6,830 nucleotides of DNA, taken from the NCBI GenBank assembly GCA_002469605.1, contig DKMV01000159.1, positions 1 through 6,830 of the forward strand, in the 5' to 3' direction. This DNA comes from Leclercia sp. UBA7405 (GTDB lineage Bacteria > Pseudomonadota > Gammaproteobacteria > Enterobacterales > Enterobacteriaceae). The translations under genes were made by a program, and so were the position numbers. The notes beneath the pieces were generated by a model that did no database searches, was not told the DNA's origin, and saw only the letters and a list, made by a program, of their open reading frames with translations. Below are positions 1 through 6,011 of this stretch, in pieces; positions within the stretch are counted from its first letter, which is position 1, and every line of letters starts with the position of its first letter.

Positions 1-780
1 CGCTTTCGCCATCTGGCGCAGGTGCCCGGCATTGAGCTTTATCATGCCCATATCTCCCGCTACGCCTTTGAACCCCACACCCACGAAGCCTTCGGCATTG
101 GCACCATCGAAACCGGCGCCGAACGTTTTCGCTATCGCGGCACACAACATCTCGCCCCGGAAAAATCGGTGGTGACTATGAATCCGGACGAGATCCATAC
201 CGGTGAAGCCGCCACCGAAGACGGCTGGCGCTACCGTATGGTCTATCTCGACCCCCAGCTGCTGGAAGAGGTAACCGGCATTCGCCACTGGTGGTTTAGC
301 GACGCGACGCGTTTCGATCCGCTGCGCTCGCGCCAGATTGGCCGGCTGATTTACGGCCTGTGGCACTCCGAGGATCCGCTGGCGCAGAAAGGGCTGCTGC
401 TGGATCTGGTGGAGAGCTTCCGGCCGCTGGCCCGCCATGCGCCGGTAAGAGAAGAAGGGGCACACCGCTTTGAGCGGGTGCGCGACTACCTGCATGATAA
501 CTATATGCGTACCCTGACGCTGGACGAGCTGGCGCAGGTGGTCTCCCTCAGCCCGTACCATTTTCAGCGGCAGTTTAAGGCCCATTTTCACGTCACTCCG
601 CACCAGATGCTGATGGCAATCCGCCTGTGGCGCGCGAAAGCCTTTCTGACCCACGGCATGCCCGCCGCCGAGGTGGCAGCCGCTACAGGTCTGACCGATC
701 AGTCGCACCTCACCCGCGCCTTTACGCGCCGCTATGGCATCACGCCGGTTCGCTATCAGAAGCAGGTCGCCGGGCGCTAA
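1..780 (+). CDS. AraC-family transcriptional regulator (5' end missing)
   Basis: A DNA-binding regulator with an N-terminal cupin-like effector domain and a C-terminal AraC/XylS DNA-binding domain. The reading frame is open to the first base of the window. A GTG at 22 has no convincing ribosome binding site, so the true start probably lies upstream and 259 codons are visible here. The sensor part has a histidine-containing cupin signature (PHTHEAFGIG, about nt 76-105) and a second conserved block (NPDEIHTGEA, about 181-210). The first helix-turn-helix is near nt 511-585 (LDELAQVVSLSPYHFQRQF). The second is near 658-735 (AAEVAAATGLTDQSHLTRAF) and leads into the usual GITPVRYQ ending. From memory of the family, regulators of this type often sit beside amino-acid or metabolite exporters. 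The next gene is a DMT transporter 63 bp downstream on the same strand, so local control of ytfF is a reasonable inference. The effector cannot be told from the sequence. Confidence 0.9.
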   Translation, partial: RFRHLAQVPGIELYHAHISRYAFEPHTHEAFGIGTIETGAERFRYRGTQHLAPEKSVVTMNPDEIHTGEAATEDGWRYRMVYLDPQLLEEVTGIRHWWFSDATRFDPLRSRQIGRLIYGLWHSEDPLAQKGLLLDLVESFRPLARHAPVREEGAHRFERVRDYLHDNYMRTLTLDELAQVVSLSPYHFQRQFKAHFHVTPHQMLMAIRLWRAKAFLTHGMPAAEVAAATGLTDQSHLTRAFTRRYGITPVRYQKQVAGR

Positions 781-843
781 TGCGCAATCTCATACAATAC
801 TGGCCCGCTCTTCCCCTCTACACTCGCGGCAGGTTTGAATCAT

Positions 844-1821
844 ATGGACAGCAAAATGATTAGCGGCGTGTTATATGCCCTGCTCGCAGGCATGATGTGG
901 GGGCTGATTTTTGTCGGCCCGTTGATGGTGCCGGAATACCCGGCGGTACTGCAATCGATGGGGCGCTATCTGGCGCTGGGACTTATTGCGCTGCCGCTGG
1001 CCTGGCTGGGCCGGGGCCGGCTGCGCCAGCTCCATCGCCGGGACTGGCTCACCGCCCTGGCGCTGACCATGATGGGCAATCTCATCTATTACCTCTGCCT
1101 GGCAAGTGCCATTCAGCGCACCGGCGCGCCGGTCTCCACCATGATTATCGGCACCCTGCCGGTGGTGATCCCGGTCTTTGCTAACCTGCTCTACAGCCAG
1201 CGCGACGGCAAGCTGGCCTGGTCAAAAATGGTCCCTGCCCTGATCTGTATTGGGCTGGGGCTGGCGTGCGTGAATATCGCCGAACTGGCGCACGGGATGG
1301 CGGGTGGCAGCGGCTGGCGCTATCTCTCCGGCATCGCGCTGGCCTTTATCTCGGTGGTCTGCTGGGCGTGGTATGCCCTGCGTAATGCCCGCTGGCTGCG
1401 GGAAAACCCGGACAAGAACCCGATGATGTGGGCCACCGCGCAGGCGCTGGTGACGCTGCCGGTGTCGCTGGTGGGCTATATTGCCGCCTGTATCTGGCTG
1501 AACGGGCAGCAGCCGGCATTCGACCTGCCGTTCGGGCCGCGACCTTTGGTGTTTATCGGGCTAATGGTGGCGATTGCGGTGCTCTGTTCCTGGGTGGGGG
1601 CGCTGTGCTGGAACGTCGCCAGCCAGAAGTTGCCCACGGTGATCCTCGGGCCGTTAATCGTCTTCGAAACCCTGGCAGGGCTGCTCTATACCTTCCTGCT
1701 GCGTCAGAGCCTGCCGCCGGTATTGACGCTCGGCGGAATCGCGCTGCTGGTGGTGGGGGTGATTATTGCGGTGAGAGCGAAACCGGAAAAACCCTCTGTT
1801 GTTCCGGTTTCGCAGGGCTAA
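844..1821 (+). CDS. ytfF: DMT-superfamily (EamA) inner-membrane transporter YtfF
   Basis: An inner-membrane protein of the drug/metabolite transporter superfamily. Its substrate is not established, and export of a small metabolite is the family-based guess. Ten hydrophobic segments are visible, starting at about residues 8, 43, 70, 98, 130, 159, 194, 232, 262 and 290, arranged as two five-helix EamA repeats. Loops rich in Arg/Lys (RGRLRQLHRRD, RNARWLRENPDK) fit the inside-positive rule. The protein matches E. coli YtfF closely as I recall it, through blocks such as GAPVSTMIIGTLPVVIPVFA and SWVGALCWNVASQ. Start choice: ATG 844 has an AGG at 831-833 ten bases upstream and gives 325 aa. ATG 856 has GGA at 846-848 and gives 321 aa, the length I remember for E. 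coli. TTG 835 is too close to any Shine-Dalgarno sequence. The gene lies 63 bp after the AraC-type gene and ends 7 bp from the convergent chemoreceptor gene. A TACAAT at 793-798 could be a -10 box, but no good -35 accompanies it. Confidence 0.93.
   Translation: MDSKMISGVLYALLAGMMWGLIFVGPLMVPEYPAVLQSMGRYLALGLIALPLAWLGRGRLRQLHRRDWLTALALTMMGNLIYYLCLASAIQRTGAPVSTMIIGTLPVVIPVFANLLYSQRDGKLAWSKMVPALICIGLGLACVNIAELAHGMAGGSGWRYLSGIALAFISVVCWAWYALRNARWLRENPDKNPMMWATAQALVTLPVSLVGYIAACIWLNGQQPAFDLPFGPRPLVFIGLMVAIAVLCSWVGALCWNVASQKLPTVILGPLIVFETLAGLLYTFLLRQSLPPVLTLGGIALLVVGVIIAVRAKPEKPSVVPVSQG
1778..1812. repeat. Perfect 11-bp inverted repeat in the ytfF 3' end
   Basis: CGAAACCGGAA (1778-1788) and TTCCGGTTTCG (1802-1812) are exact reverse complements separated by 13 bases. 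The element lies in the last codons of ytfF, just before its stop at 1819-1821. No T-tract follows on either strand, so it is not a standard intrinsic terminator. It is still the only strong structure near the 3' ends of the convergent genes ytfF and the chemoreceptor, and could mark or protect either transcript end. Confidence 0.6.
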
Positions 1822-1828
1822 TCAGGGG

Positions 1829-3478
1829 TTAGAAGGTTTCCCAGTTCCCTTCTGACACCGCCGCTACGGGCTTCGCTTTGGCGACGTAGGTTTTAACCGG
1901 TGCCGCCTTCGCCTGCTGACCACGGGTAATTTTAAACACCGCCACGGCTTCATTCAGGCGCGCGGCCTGCTCTTCCAGCGCGGCGGCGGCGGCGGCAGAT
2001 TCCTCAACCAGCGAGGCGTTCTGCTGGGTAACGCGGTCCATCTCGGCTACCGCCTGGCCCACCTGGTCAATACCGCGGCTTTGCTCATCGGAGGCGGACG
2101 CGATCTCACCCATGATATCGGTGACGCGAGTTACCGCGTTGACGATCTCCGCCATGGTGGTTCCTGCTTCGTTCACCAGCGCCGAACCGGCGCTGACGCG
2201 CTCGCCAGAATCGTCGATCAGTCCTTTGATCTCTTTCGCTGCCTGGGCGCTACGCTGGGCCAGGGTACGAACCTCCCCTGCTACCACCGCAAAGCCGCGG
2301 CCCTGCTCGCCGGCGCGCGCGGCTTCCACCGCGGCGTTCAGCGCCAGAATATTGGTCTGGAAGGCAATGCCGTCGATCACGTTGGTGATCTGGGCAATTT
2401 TGCTGGAACTGGTGGCGATCTCGTCCATGGTGCGCACCACACCTTCAACCACGTTGCCGCCTTTCTTCGCGGTGGAGGAGGCATCCAGCGCCAGACGGGA
2501 AGCCTGACGGGCGTTATCGGCGTTCTGCTTCACCGTGGCCGTCAGTTGCTCCATGCTGGCTGCGGTCTCTTCCAGCGAGGCCGCCTGCTGTTCGGTACGG
2601 GAGGAGAGGTCGTTGCTACCGGCAGAGATTTCGCCCGCGCCGGTGTAGATGGTGTCGGCACCCTCGCGCACCACGCCGACGGTATTCGCCAGCGCTTTCT
2701 GCATTTCATGGACGTTACGCGCCAGAACCGCCATCTCATTTTTACCCGCCGCATCGACAGACTGCGTCAAATCCCCTGCCGCGATAGCGCGAATATGATC
2801 GATAACATCCTGCAACGGCAGCAGCAGCACGCGGCGCATCGCTACCCAGCTTGAGATAATCACGGCAATTACCAGCAGCATCATGCCGGAGAGGATCCAC
2901 AGAATGCGCTTATAGTCGCTTTCGTTGTCTTTAATGCCCCGGTCGGTGAGGGTTGCCTGAGCCTGACGCCACTCGCGATAGACCTTCTGCATCGCGGTTT
3001 GCTTCTGTTCCGCGTTCTGCTTGAACATATCTTCCAGGTTGCCCTGGGCGAGCAGGACGTTCATCTGGGTCAGGGTGGCGGAATAGATGCGGTACTGCTC
3101 CTCCAGCTGGCTGGACAGTTTCTCGTCCAGACCCGGCGTTTCCGGCAGCGCGTAGTATTTGTCGTAGTGGGCCTGGGCATCGGCCAGCAGATTTTTCGCC
3201 GTGGTCACCAGCTCATTCAACTGCCCGCCGTTGATCTGCGTCGCCACGCTGCTTTGCAGACGCAGCATGCCGCGGTTCAGGGTCACGCGCGCCTGGTTCA
3301 GGCTGATCCAGGCGTCGGTAAATTCGGCCACGTTCTGGCTGGAAACCTGGGAAACGGTAAAGTTCTCTTTGTCGTTATTAAGCGCATTAATAAAAATGCC
3401 GGCTGAGATCAGTTGCATGACGCCGAGTGCAAGCAGCACTGAAATCAGCAGAGTAATGACTTTTATACGTTTAAACAT
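1829..3478 (-). CDS. Methyl-accepting chemotaxis receptor, Tsr/Tar type
   Basis: A 549-residue transmembrane chemoreceptor that would signal through CheW/CheA. TM1 is about residues 8-33, a periplasmic four-helix ligand domain runs from 34 to 190, TM2 is about 191-214, and a HAMP domain runs from about 215 to 267. The cytoplasmic coiled-coil hairpin follows, with its highly conserved tip IDGIAFQTNILALNAAVEAA (about 368-387). Methylation-type positions Q297, E304 and Q311 fall exactly as in E. coli Tsr, and E493 and E502 are also present. The last five residues are NWETF, the docking tether for CheR and CheB found on high-abundance receptors. In the ligand domain R64, N68, R69 and R73 match the amino-acid-binding residues of Tsr. 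Tsr F151 and T156 are Met and Ala here, so the ligand may be an amino acid other than serine. Translation starts at ATG 3478 after an AAGG-type ribosome site. A sigma-28 promoter lies upstream. The gene separates ytfF from ytfE, which are adjacent in E. coli K-12 as I recall. Confidence 0.96.
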   Translation of the reverse strand: MFKRIKVITLLISVLLALGVMQLISAGIFINALNNDKENFTVSQVSSQNVAEFTDAWISLNQARVTLNRGMLRLQSSVATQINGGQLNELVTTAKNLLADAQAHYDKYYALPETPGLDEKLSSQLEEQYRIYSATLTQMNVLLAQGNLEDMFKQNAEQKQTAMQKVYREWRQAQATLTDRGIKDNESDYKRILWILSGMMLLVIAVIISSWVAMRRVLLLPLQDVIDHIRAIAAGDLTQSVDAAGKNEMAVLARNVHEMQKALANTVGVVREGADTIYTGAGEISAGSNDLSSRTEQQAASLEETAASMEQLTATVKQNADNARQASRLALDASSTAKKGGNVVEGVVRTMDEIATSSSKIAQITNVIDGIAFQTNILALNAAVEAARAGEQGRGFAVVAGEVRTLAQRSAQAAKEIKGLIDDSGERVSAGSALVNEAGTTMAEIVNAVTRVTDIMGEIASASDEQSRGIDQVGQAVAEMDRVTQQNASLVEESAAAAAALEEQAARLNEAVAVFKITRGQQAKAAPVKTYVAKAKPVAAVSEGNWETF

Positions 3479-3517
3479 GCGTTGCCTTTTTGTATGCAGG
3501 TATTGTCTGACCTGTAT

Positions 3518-3544
3518 CTATCGGCAGGCGCGGCGGGTTGTTTA
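3518..3544 (-). promoter_or_regulatory. Sigma-28 (FliA) promoter of the chemoreceptor gene
   Basis: Read on the - strand, TAAA (3544-3541) is followed by exactly 15 bases and then GCCGATAG (3525-3518). The FliA consensus is TAAA-N15-GCCGATAA, so only the last base differs. Transcription would begin near 3511, giving a leader of about 33 nt before the ATG at 3478. This places the receptor in the late flagellar/chemotaxis regulon, as for tsr and tar in E. coli. A weak hairpin, CAGGT (3497-3501) with ACCTG (3510-3514), would fall at the very 5' end of the transcript. Confidence 0.88.
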
Positions 3545-3564
3545 CTGTTTCTCCACCTTTAAAA

Positions 3565-3576
3565 AGTTTCGAAACT
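3565..3576. promoter_or_regulatory. 12-bp perfect palindrome, possible operator
   Basis: AGTTTCGAAACT is its own reverse complement and is flanked by A-runs on the left and T-runs on the right. It lies 20 bp upstream of the -35 element of the chemoreceptor promoter and about 100 bp upstream of the NsrR operator of ytfE. Its position in a divergent promoter region suits a dimeric regulator. I do not recognise it as the consensus of a specific factor. Confidence 0.35.
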
Positions 3577-3618
3577 CGTTTTTCAAAGCCATTCATGGAG
3601 TTAAATCCAATATTTTTT

Positions 3619-3634
3619 TGTGATCTACCTCACT
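3619..3634. promoter_or_regulatory. CRP-like (alternatively FNR-like) site
   Basis: TGTGA (3619-3623), six bases, then TCACT (3630-3634) matches the CRP consensus TGTGA-N6-TCACA at nine of ten positions. The same stretch read as GTGAT-N4-CTCAC gives a weaker match to the FNR consensus TTGAT-N4-ATCAA. Its centre at 3626.5 is about 70 bp upstream of a ytfE start near 3696, close to the spacing of class I CRP activation. It is about 115 bp upstream of the predicted chemoreceptor start. FNR has been reported to affect ytfE in E. coli, so both readings deserve consideration. Confidence 0.55.
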
Positions 3635-3673
3635 TTTTCACCCTTGCCTCTAAAGGGTTATAGCTTCTCCTTA

Positions 3674-3696
3674 AAGATGTATTTAAAATGCATCTT
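3674..3696. promoter_or_regulatory. NsrR operator of ytfE
   Basis: Two 11-bp half-sites, AAGATGTATTT (3674-3684) and AAATGCATCTT (3686-3696), surround a single central A. The reverse complement of the right arm is AAGATGCATTT, so the arms differ at one position. This is the 11-1-11 palindrome bound by the nitric-oxide-sensing repressor NsrR, and it closely matches the E. coli ytfE operator. A possible -10 box, TAAAAT (3684-3689), lies inside the operator, and another, TATATT (3696-3701), abuts it. With either one, bound NsrR would block RNA polymerase. No good -35 box accompanies either. Confidence 0.92.
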
Positions 3697-3722
3697 ATAT
3701 TCCCGACCACGAGGTAATTTTC

Positions 3723-4385
3723 ATGGCCTTTCGCGACCAACCTTTAGGCGAGCTTGCGCTCTCCATCCCGCGCGCTTCCGCGCTGTTCCGTAAATACGAT
3801 ATGGATTACTGCTGCGGCGGTAAGCAAACGCTGGCGCGCGCCGCCTCCCGTAAGGAGCTGGACGTCGAGGCCATCGAAAATGAGCTGGCGAAACTGGCAG
3901 AAGAGCCCGTTGAGAAAGACTGGCGCAGCGCGCCGCTGCCGGAAATCATCGACCACATCATCGTGCGTTTCCACGACCGTCACCGCGAGCAGCTGCCGGA
4001 GCTTATTCTGCAGGCCACCAAGGTTGAGCGCGTCCATGCTGAAAAAGCCTCGGTGCCGCGCGGGCTGGCAAAATACCTGACCATGCTGCATGAAGAGCTC
4101 TCCAGCCACATGATGAAAGAGGAGCAGATCCTCTTCCCGATGATCAAACAGGGGATGGGCAGCCAGGCCATGGGGCCAATCAGCGTGATGGAGAGCGAAC
4201 ACGACGACGCCGGTGAGCTGCTGGAAGTGATCAAACACACCACCAACAACGTGACCCCGCCAGCGGATGCCTGCACCACCTGGCGCGCCATGTATAACGG
4301 CATCAACGAAATGATCGACGACCTGATGGAACACATCAGTCTGGAAAACAACGTTCTGTTCCCGCGTGCCCTCGCAGGCGAGTAA
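3723..4385 (+). CDS. ytfE: Iron-sulfur cluster repair di-iron protein YtfE (RIC)
   Basis: A cytoplasmic hemerythrin-like di-iron protein that helps restore iron-sulfur clusters damaged by nitric oxide or oxidative stress. It is 220 residues, the same length as E. coli YtfE, and nearly identical to it throughout. The N-terminal ScdA-type domain carries the conserved Cys30-Cys31 pair in [12 protein letters not shown]. The C-terminal four-helix domain has all the expected iron ligands: His84, His129, Glu133, His160, His204 and Glu208 (visible in [20 protein letters not shown] and EHISLENN). The ATG at 3723 follows a GAGG at 3711-3714 with good spacing. An NsrR operator lies 27 bp upstream of the ATG, so expression should rise when NsrR's cluster is nitrosylated. 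The gene is monocistronic here. It is divergent from the chemoreceptor and convergent with cycA, with an intrinsic terminator at 4423-4450. Confidence 0.98.
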   Translation: MAFRDQPLGELALSIPRASALFRKYDMDYCCGGKQTLARAASRKELDVEAIENELAKLAEEPVEKDWRSAPLPEIIDHIIVRFHDRHREQLPELILQATKVERVHAEKASVPRGLAKYLTMLHEELSSHMMKEEQILFPMIKQGMGSQAMGPISVMESEHDDAGELLEVIKHTTNNVTPPADACTTWRAMYNGINEMIDDLMEHISLENNVLFPRALAGE

Positions 4386-4406
4386 AAAAGGCGCCCGAGA
4401 GCGCCT
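4384..4406 (-). terminator. Intrinsic terminator of cycA
   Basis: AGGCGC (4389-4394) and GCGCCT (4401-4406) form a six-bp GC-rich stem with a six-base loop. Read on the - strand it is followed by six T residues (complement of the A-run 4384-4389), which makes it a terminator for leftward transcription from cycA. Its U-tract overlaps the ytfE stop codon (4383-4385). It lacks a T-run on the + strand. Confidence 0.75.
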
Positions 4407-4422
4407 GTGGAAGTCCTGATTT

Positions 4423-4450
4423 AAGGCCACTTTATGTGGCCTTTTTTTTT
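4423..4450 (+). terminator. Intrinsic terminator of ytfE
   Basis: AAGGCCAC (4423-4430) and GTGGCCTT (4436-4443) form a perfect eight-bp stem with a five-base loop, followed by nine T residues (4442-4450, the first two also in the stem). This is a strong rho-independent terminator for rightward ytfE transcription. The T-run reaches into the cycA stop codon (4449-4451 on the opposite strand). Confidence 0.92.
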
Positions 4451-5858
4451 ACCGAACCCCTGCCATCCGTTTTTTGCCGACAAACAGCCAGCCCAGCCCC
4501 AGCAGCACAAACCACAGCGGCGTGACCACCAGCGCCTGGCGGGTGTCATCTTCCAGCGTCAGCAGTACCAGCACAAAGACGAAGAACGCCATGCAGACCC
4601 AGCACATCAGCTTGCCGAGCGGCATCTTATATTTGGACGCAGCGTGCAGCTGCGGGCGCTTCTTGCGGTAGACCAGATACGAGCAGAGGATGATGGTCCA
4701 GACGAACATAAAGAGGATCGCCGACACGGTCGTAATCATGGTGAAGGCGCCAATTACGCTCGGGTTGACGTACAGCATCACCACGCCACCCAGCAGGCAG
4801 ATACAGGAGAAGGTGAGCCCTTTCGCCGGTACCGCGCGCTTAGAGAGCTTAGCGAAGGCGCTCGGGGCAACGCCCTCTTGCGCCAGGCCGAACAGCATAC
4901 GGCTGGTGGAGAAGACGCCGCTGTTGGCGGAAGAGGCCGCCGAGGTCAGCACCACGAAGTTAATCAGGCTGGCCGCCGCCGGCAGACCCACCAGCACAAA
5001 CAGCTCCACGAACGGGCTCTTGGTTGGCACTACCGAGCTCCACGGGGTGACCGACATAATGACGATCAGCGCGAAGACGTAGAACATGATGATACGAATC
5101 GGAATAGAGTTAATCGCGCGCGGCAGCGATTTCTCCGGGTCTTTGGTCTCGGCGGCGGTGGTGCCCACCAGCTCGATGCCTACAAAGGCGAAGACCGCTA
5201 TCTGGAAACCGGCAAAGAAGCCGCTAATCCCTTTCGGGAACCAGCCGCCGTCATTCCACAGATGGGCAAACGAGGCCTCGACGCCGGTTGGCGACTGGAA
5301 GTGCATCAGCACCATAACCAGCCCGACCACGATCAGCCCGACGATGGCGACGATTTTGATCATCGCAAACCAGAACTCCATCTCGCCAAACATCTTCACG
5401 GTAGCAAGGTTAAGTACCAGCAGCAGCACGATCACCGCCAGCGAGGCGACCCAGTCCGAAAGCCCGGGGAACCAGAACTGGGCATAGGCGGTAATGGCGA
5501 CGACGTCCGCCATGCCGGTCACGACCCAGCAGAACCAGTAGGTCCAGCCGGTGAAATAACCCGCCCAGGGTCCCAGCAAATCGGAGGCGAAATCGCTGAA
5601 AGATTTATATTCGAGATTCGAGAGCAGCAGTTCACCCATTGCCCGCATCACGAAAAAGAGCATAAAACCGATGATCATATAAACGAAGATGATCGACGGT
5701 CCGGCGAGACTGATGGTTTTGCCGGAGCCCATAAACAGCCCGGTACCGATGGCACCGCCGATGGCGATAAGCTGAATATGACGGTTTGTGAGATTTCGCC
5801 GTAGCGACTGTTCGGTCGGTGCCTCTTCTGCGGCAGCGACTTTTACCTGATCTACCAT
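4449..5858 (-). CDS. cycA: D-serine/D-alanine/glycine proton symporter CycA
   Basis: An inner-membrane permease of the amino acid transporter (APC) superfamily that imports glycine, D-serine, D-alanine and related small amino acids. In E. coli it is also the entry route for D-cycloserine. The protein is 469 residues against 470 in E. coli, with near-identity across the length and differences concentrated at both ends. The hydrophilic N-terminus leads into the family motif IAIGGAIGTGLFMGSG (about residues 32-47), followed by about twelve hydrophobic segments. The conserved FVGIELVGTTAAETKDPEKS block lies near 224-243. ATG 5858 is preceded by AGGA (5869-5866) with a seven-base spacer. The gene is tandem with fklB but separated from it by 305 bp with several inverted repeats, so it probably has its own promoter. 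It is convergent with ytfE. The leader has a C/A-rich tract that fits GcvB small-RNA repression, known for E. coli cycA. Confidence 0.98.
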   Translation of the reverse strand: MVDQVKVAAAEEAPTEQSLRRNLTNRHIQLIAIGGAIGTGLFMGSGKTISLAGPSIIFVYMIIGFMLFFVMRAMGELLLSNLEYKSFSDFASDLLGPWAGYFTGWTYWFCWVVTGMADVVAITAYAQFWFPGLSDWVASLAVIVLLLVLNLATVKMFGEMEFWFAMIKIVAIVGLIVVGLVMVLMHFQSPTGVEASFAHLWNDGGWFPKGISGFFAGFQIAVFAFVGIELVGTTAAETKDPEKSLPRAINSIPIRIIMFYVFALIVIMSVTPWSSVVPTKSPFVELFVLVGLPAAASLINFVVLTSAASSANSGVFSTSRMLFGLAQEGVAPSAFAKLSKRAVPAKGLTFSCICLLGGVVMLYVNPSVIGAFTMITTVSAILFMFVWTIILCSYLVYRKKRPQLHAASKYKMPLGKLMCWVCMAFFVFVLVLLTLEDDTRQALVVTPLWFVLLGLGWLFVGKKRMAGVR

Positions 5859-5890
5859 GTGATTTTCCTGTTATGCCTGTCTGTGTTGTA
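5859..5890 (-). promoter_or_regulatory. cycA leader with ribosome site and C/A-rich candidate GcvB target
   Basis: Read on the - strand, TACAACACAG (5890-5881) lies 23 to 32 bases before the ATG, followed by AGACAGGCATAACAGG and the Shine-Dalgarno AGGA (5869-5866). C/A-rich stretches such as ACAACACA are the known pairing partners of the G/U-rich R1 region of GcvB, and E. coli cycA is an established GcvB target. The exact pairing here is my inference. Confidence 0.5.
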
Positions 5891-5989
5891 TAGGCTCTTC
5901 TGGCCTTTTATAACGTCAAAAAGCGACGCGCCCGGTTAAGGGTTCATCGATATTAGGTAAGATTCGGCGGGATGAATACTATGATTTAG

Positions 5990-6007
5990 ATATTATGTTA
6001 ATAATAT
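5990..6007. repeat. AT-only inverted repeat upstream of cycA
   Basis: ATATTAT (5990-5996) and ATAATAT (6001-6007) are exact reverse complements around GTTA. The centre lies about 140 bp upstream of the cycA start codon. An operator or an upstream AT-rich activation element is possible. I do not recognise the binding protein. Confidence 0.4.
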
Positions 6008-6011
6008 GTTG

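Noticed and set aside
627..863. 78-codon open frame overlapping the AraC-type gene and ytfF start
   Set aside because: It is an out-of-frame shadow of the DNA-binding domain, with Arg-rich composition and no ribosome site.
2081..2854. Long open frames on the + strand across the chemoreceptor gene (2081-2854, 2112-2507, 2999-3406, 3201-3623)
   Set aside because: They are antisense to a receptor with clear domains, and the translations are low-complexity His/Arg/Gly-rich or Ser/Thr-rich. No ribosome sites or recognisable domains were seen.
3744..4430. 228-codon open frame on the - strand opposite ytfE
   Set aside because: It is a shadow of ytfE, which has all its metal ligands and full length. 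The frame shows no family features.
4434..5804. 456-codon open frame on the + strand opposite cycA
   Set aside because: cycA on the other strand is unmistakable. This frame is rich in His, Gln, Asp and Arg with no domain, as expected for the complement of a GC-rich membrane-protein gene.
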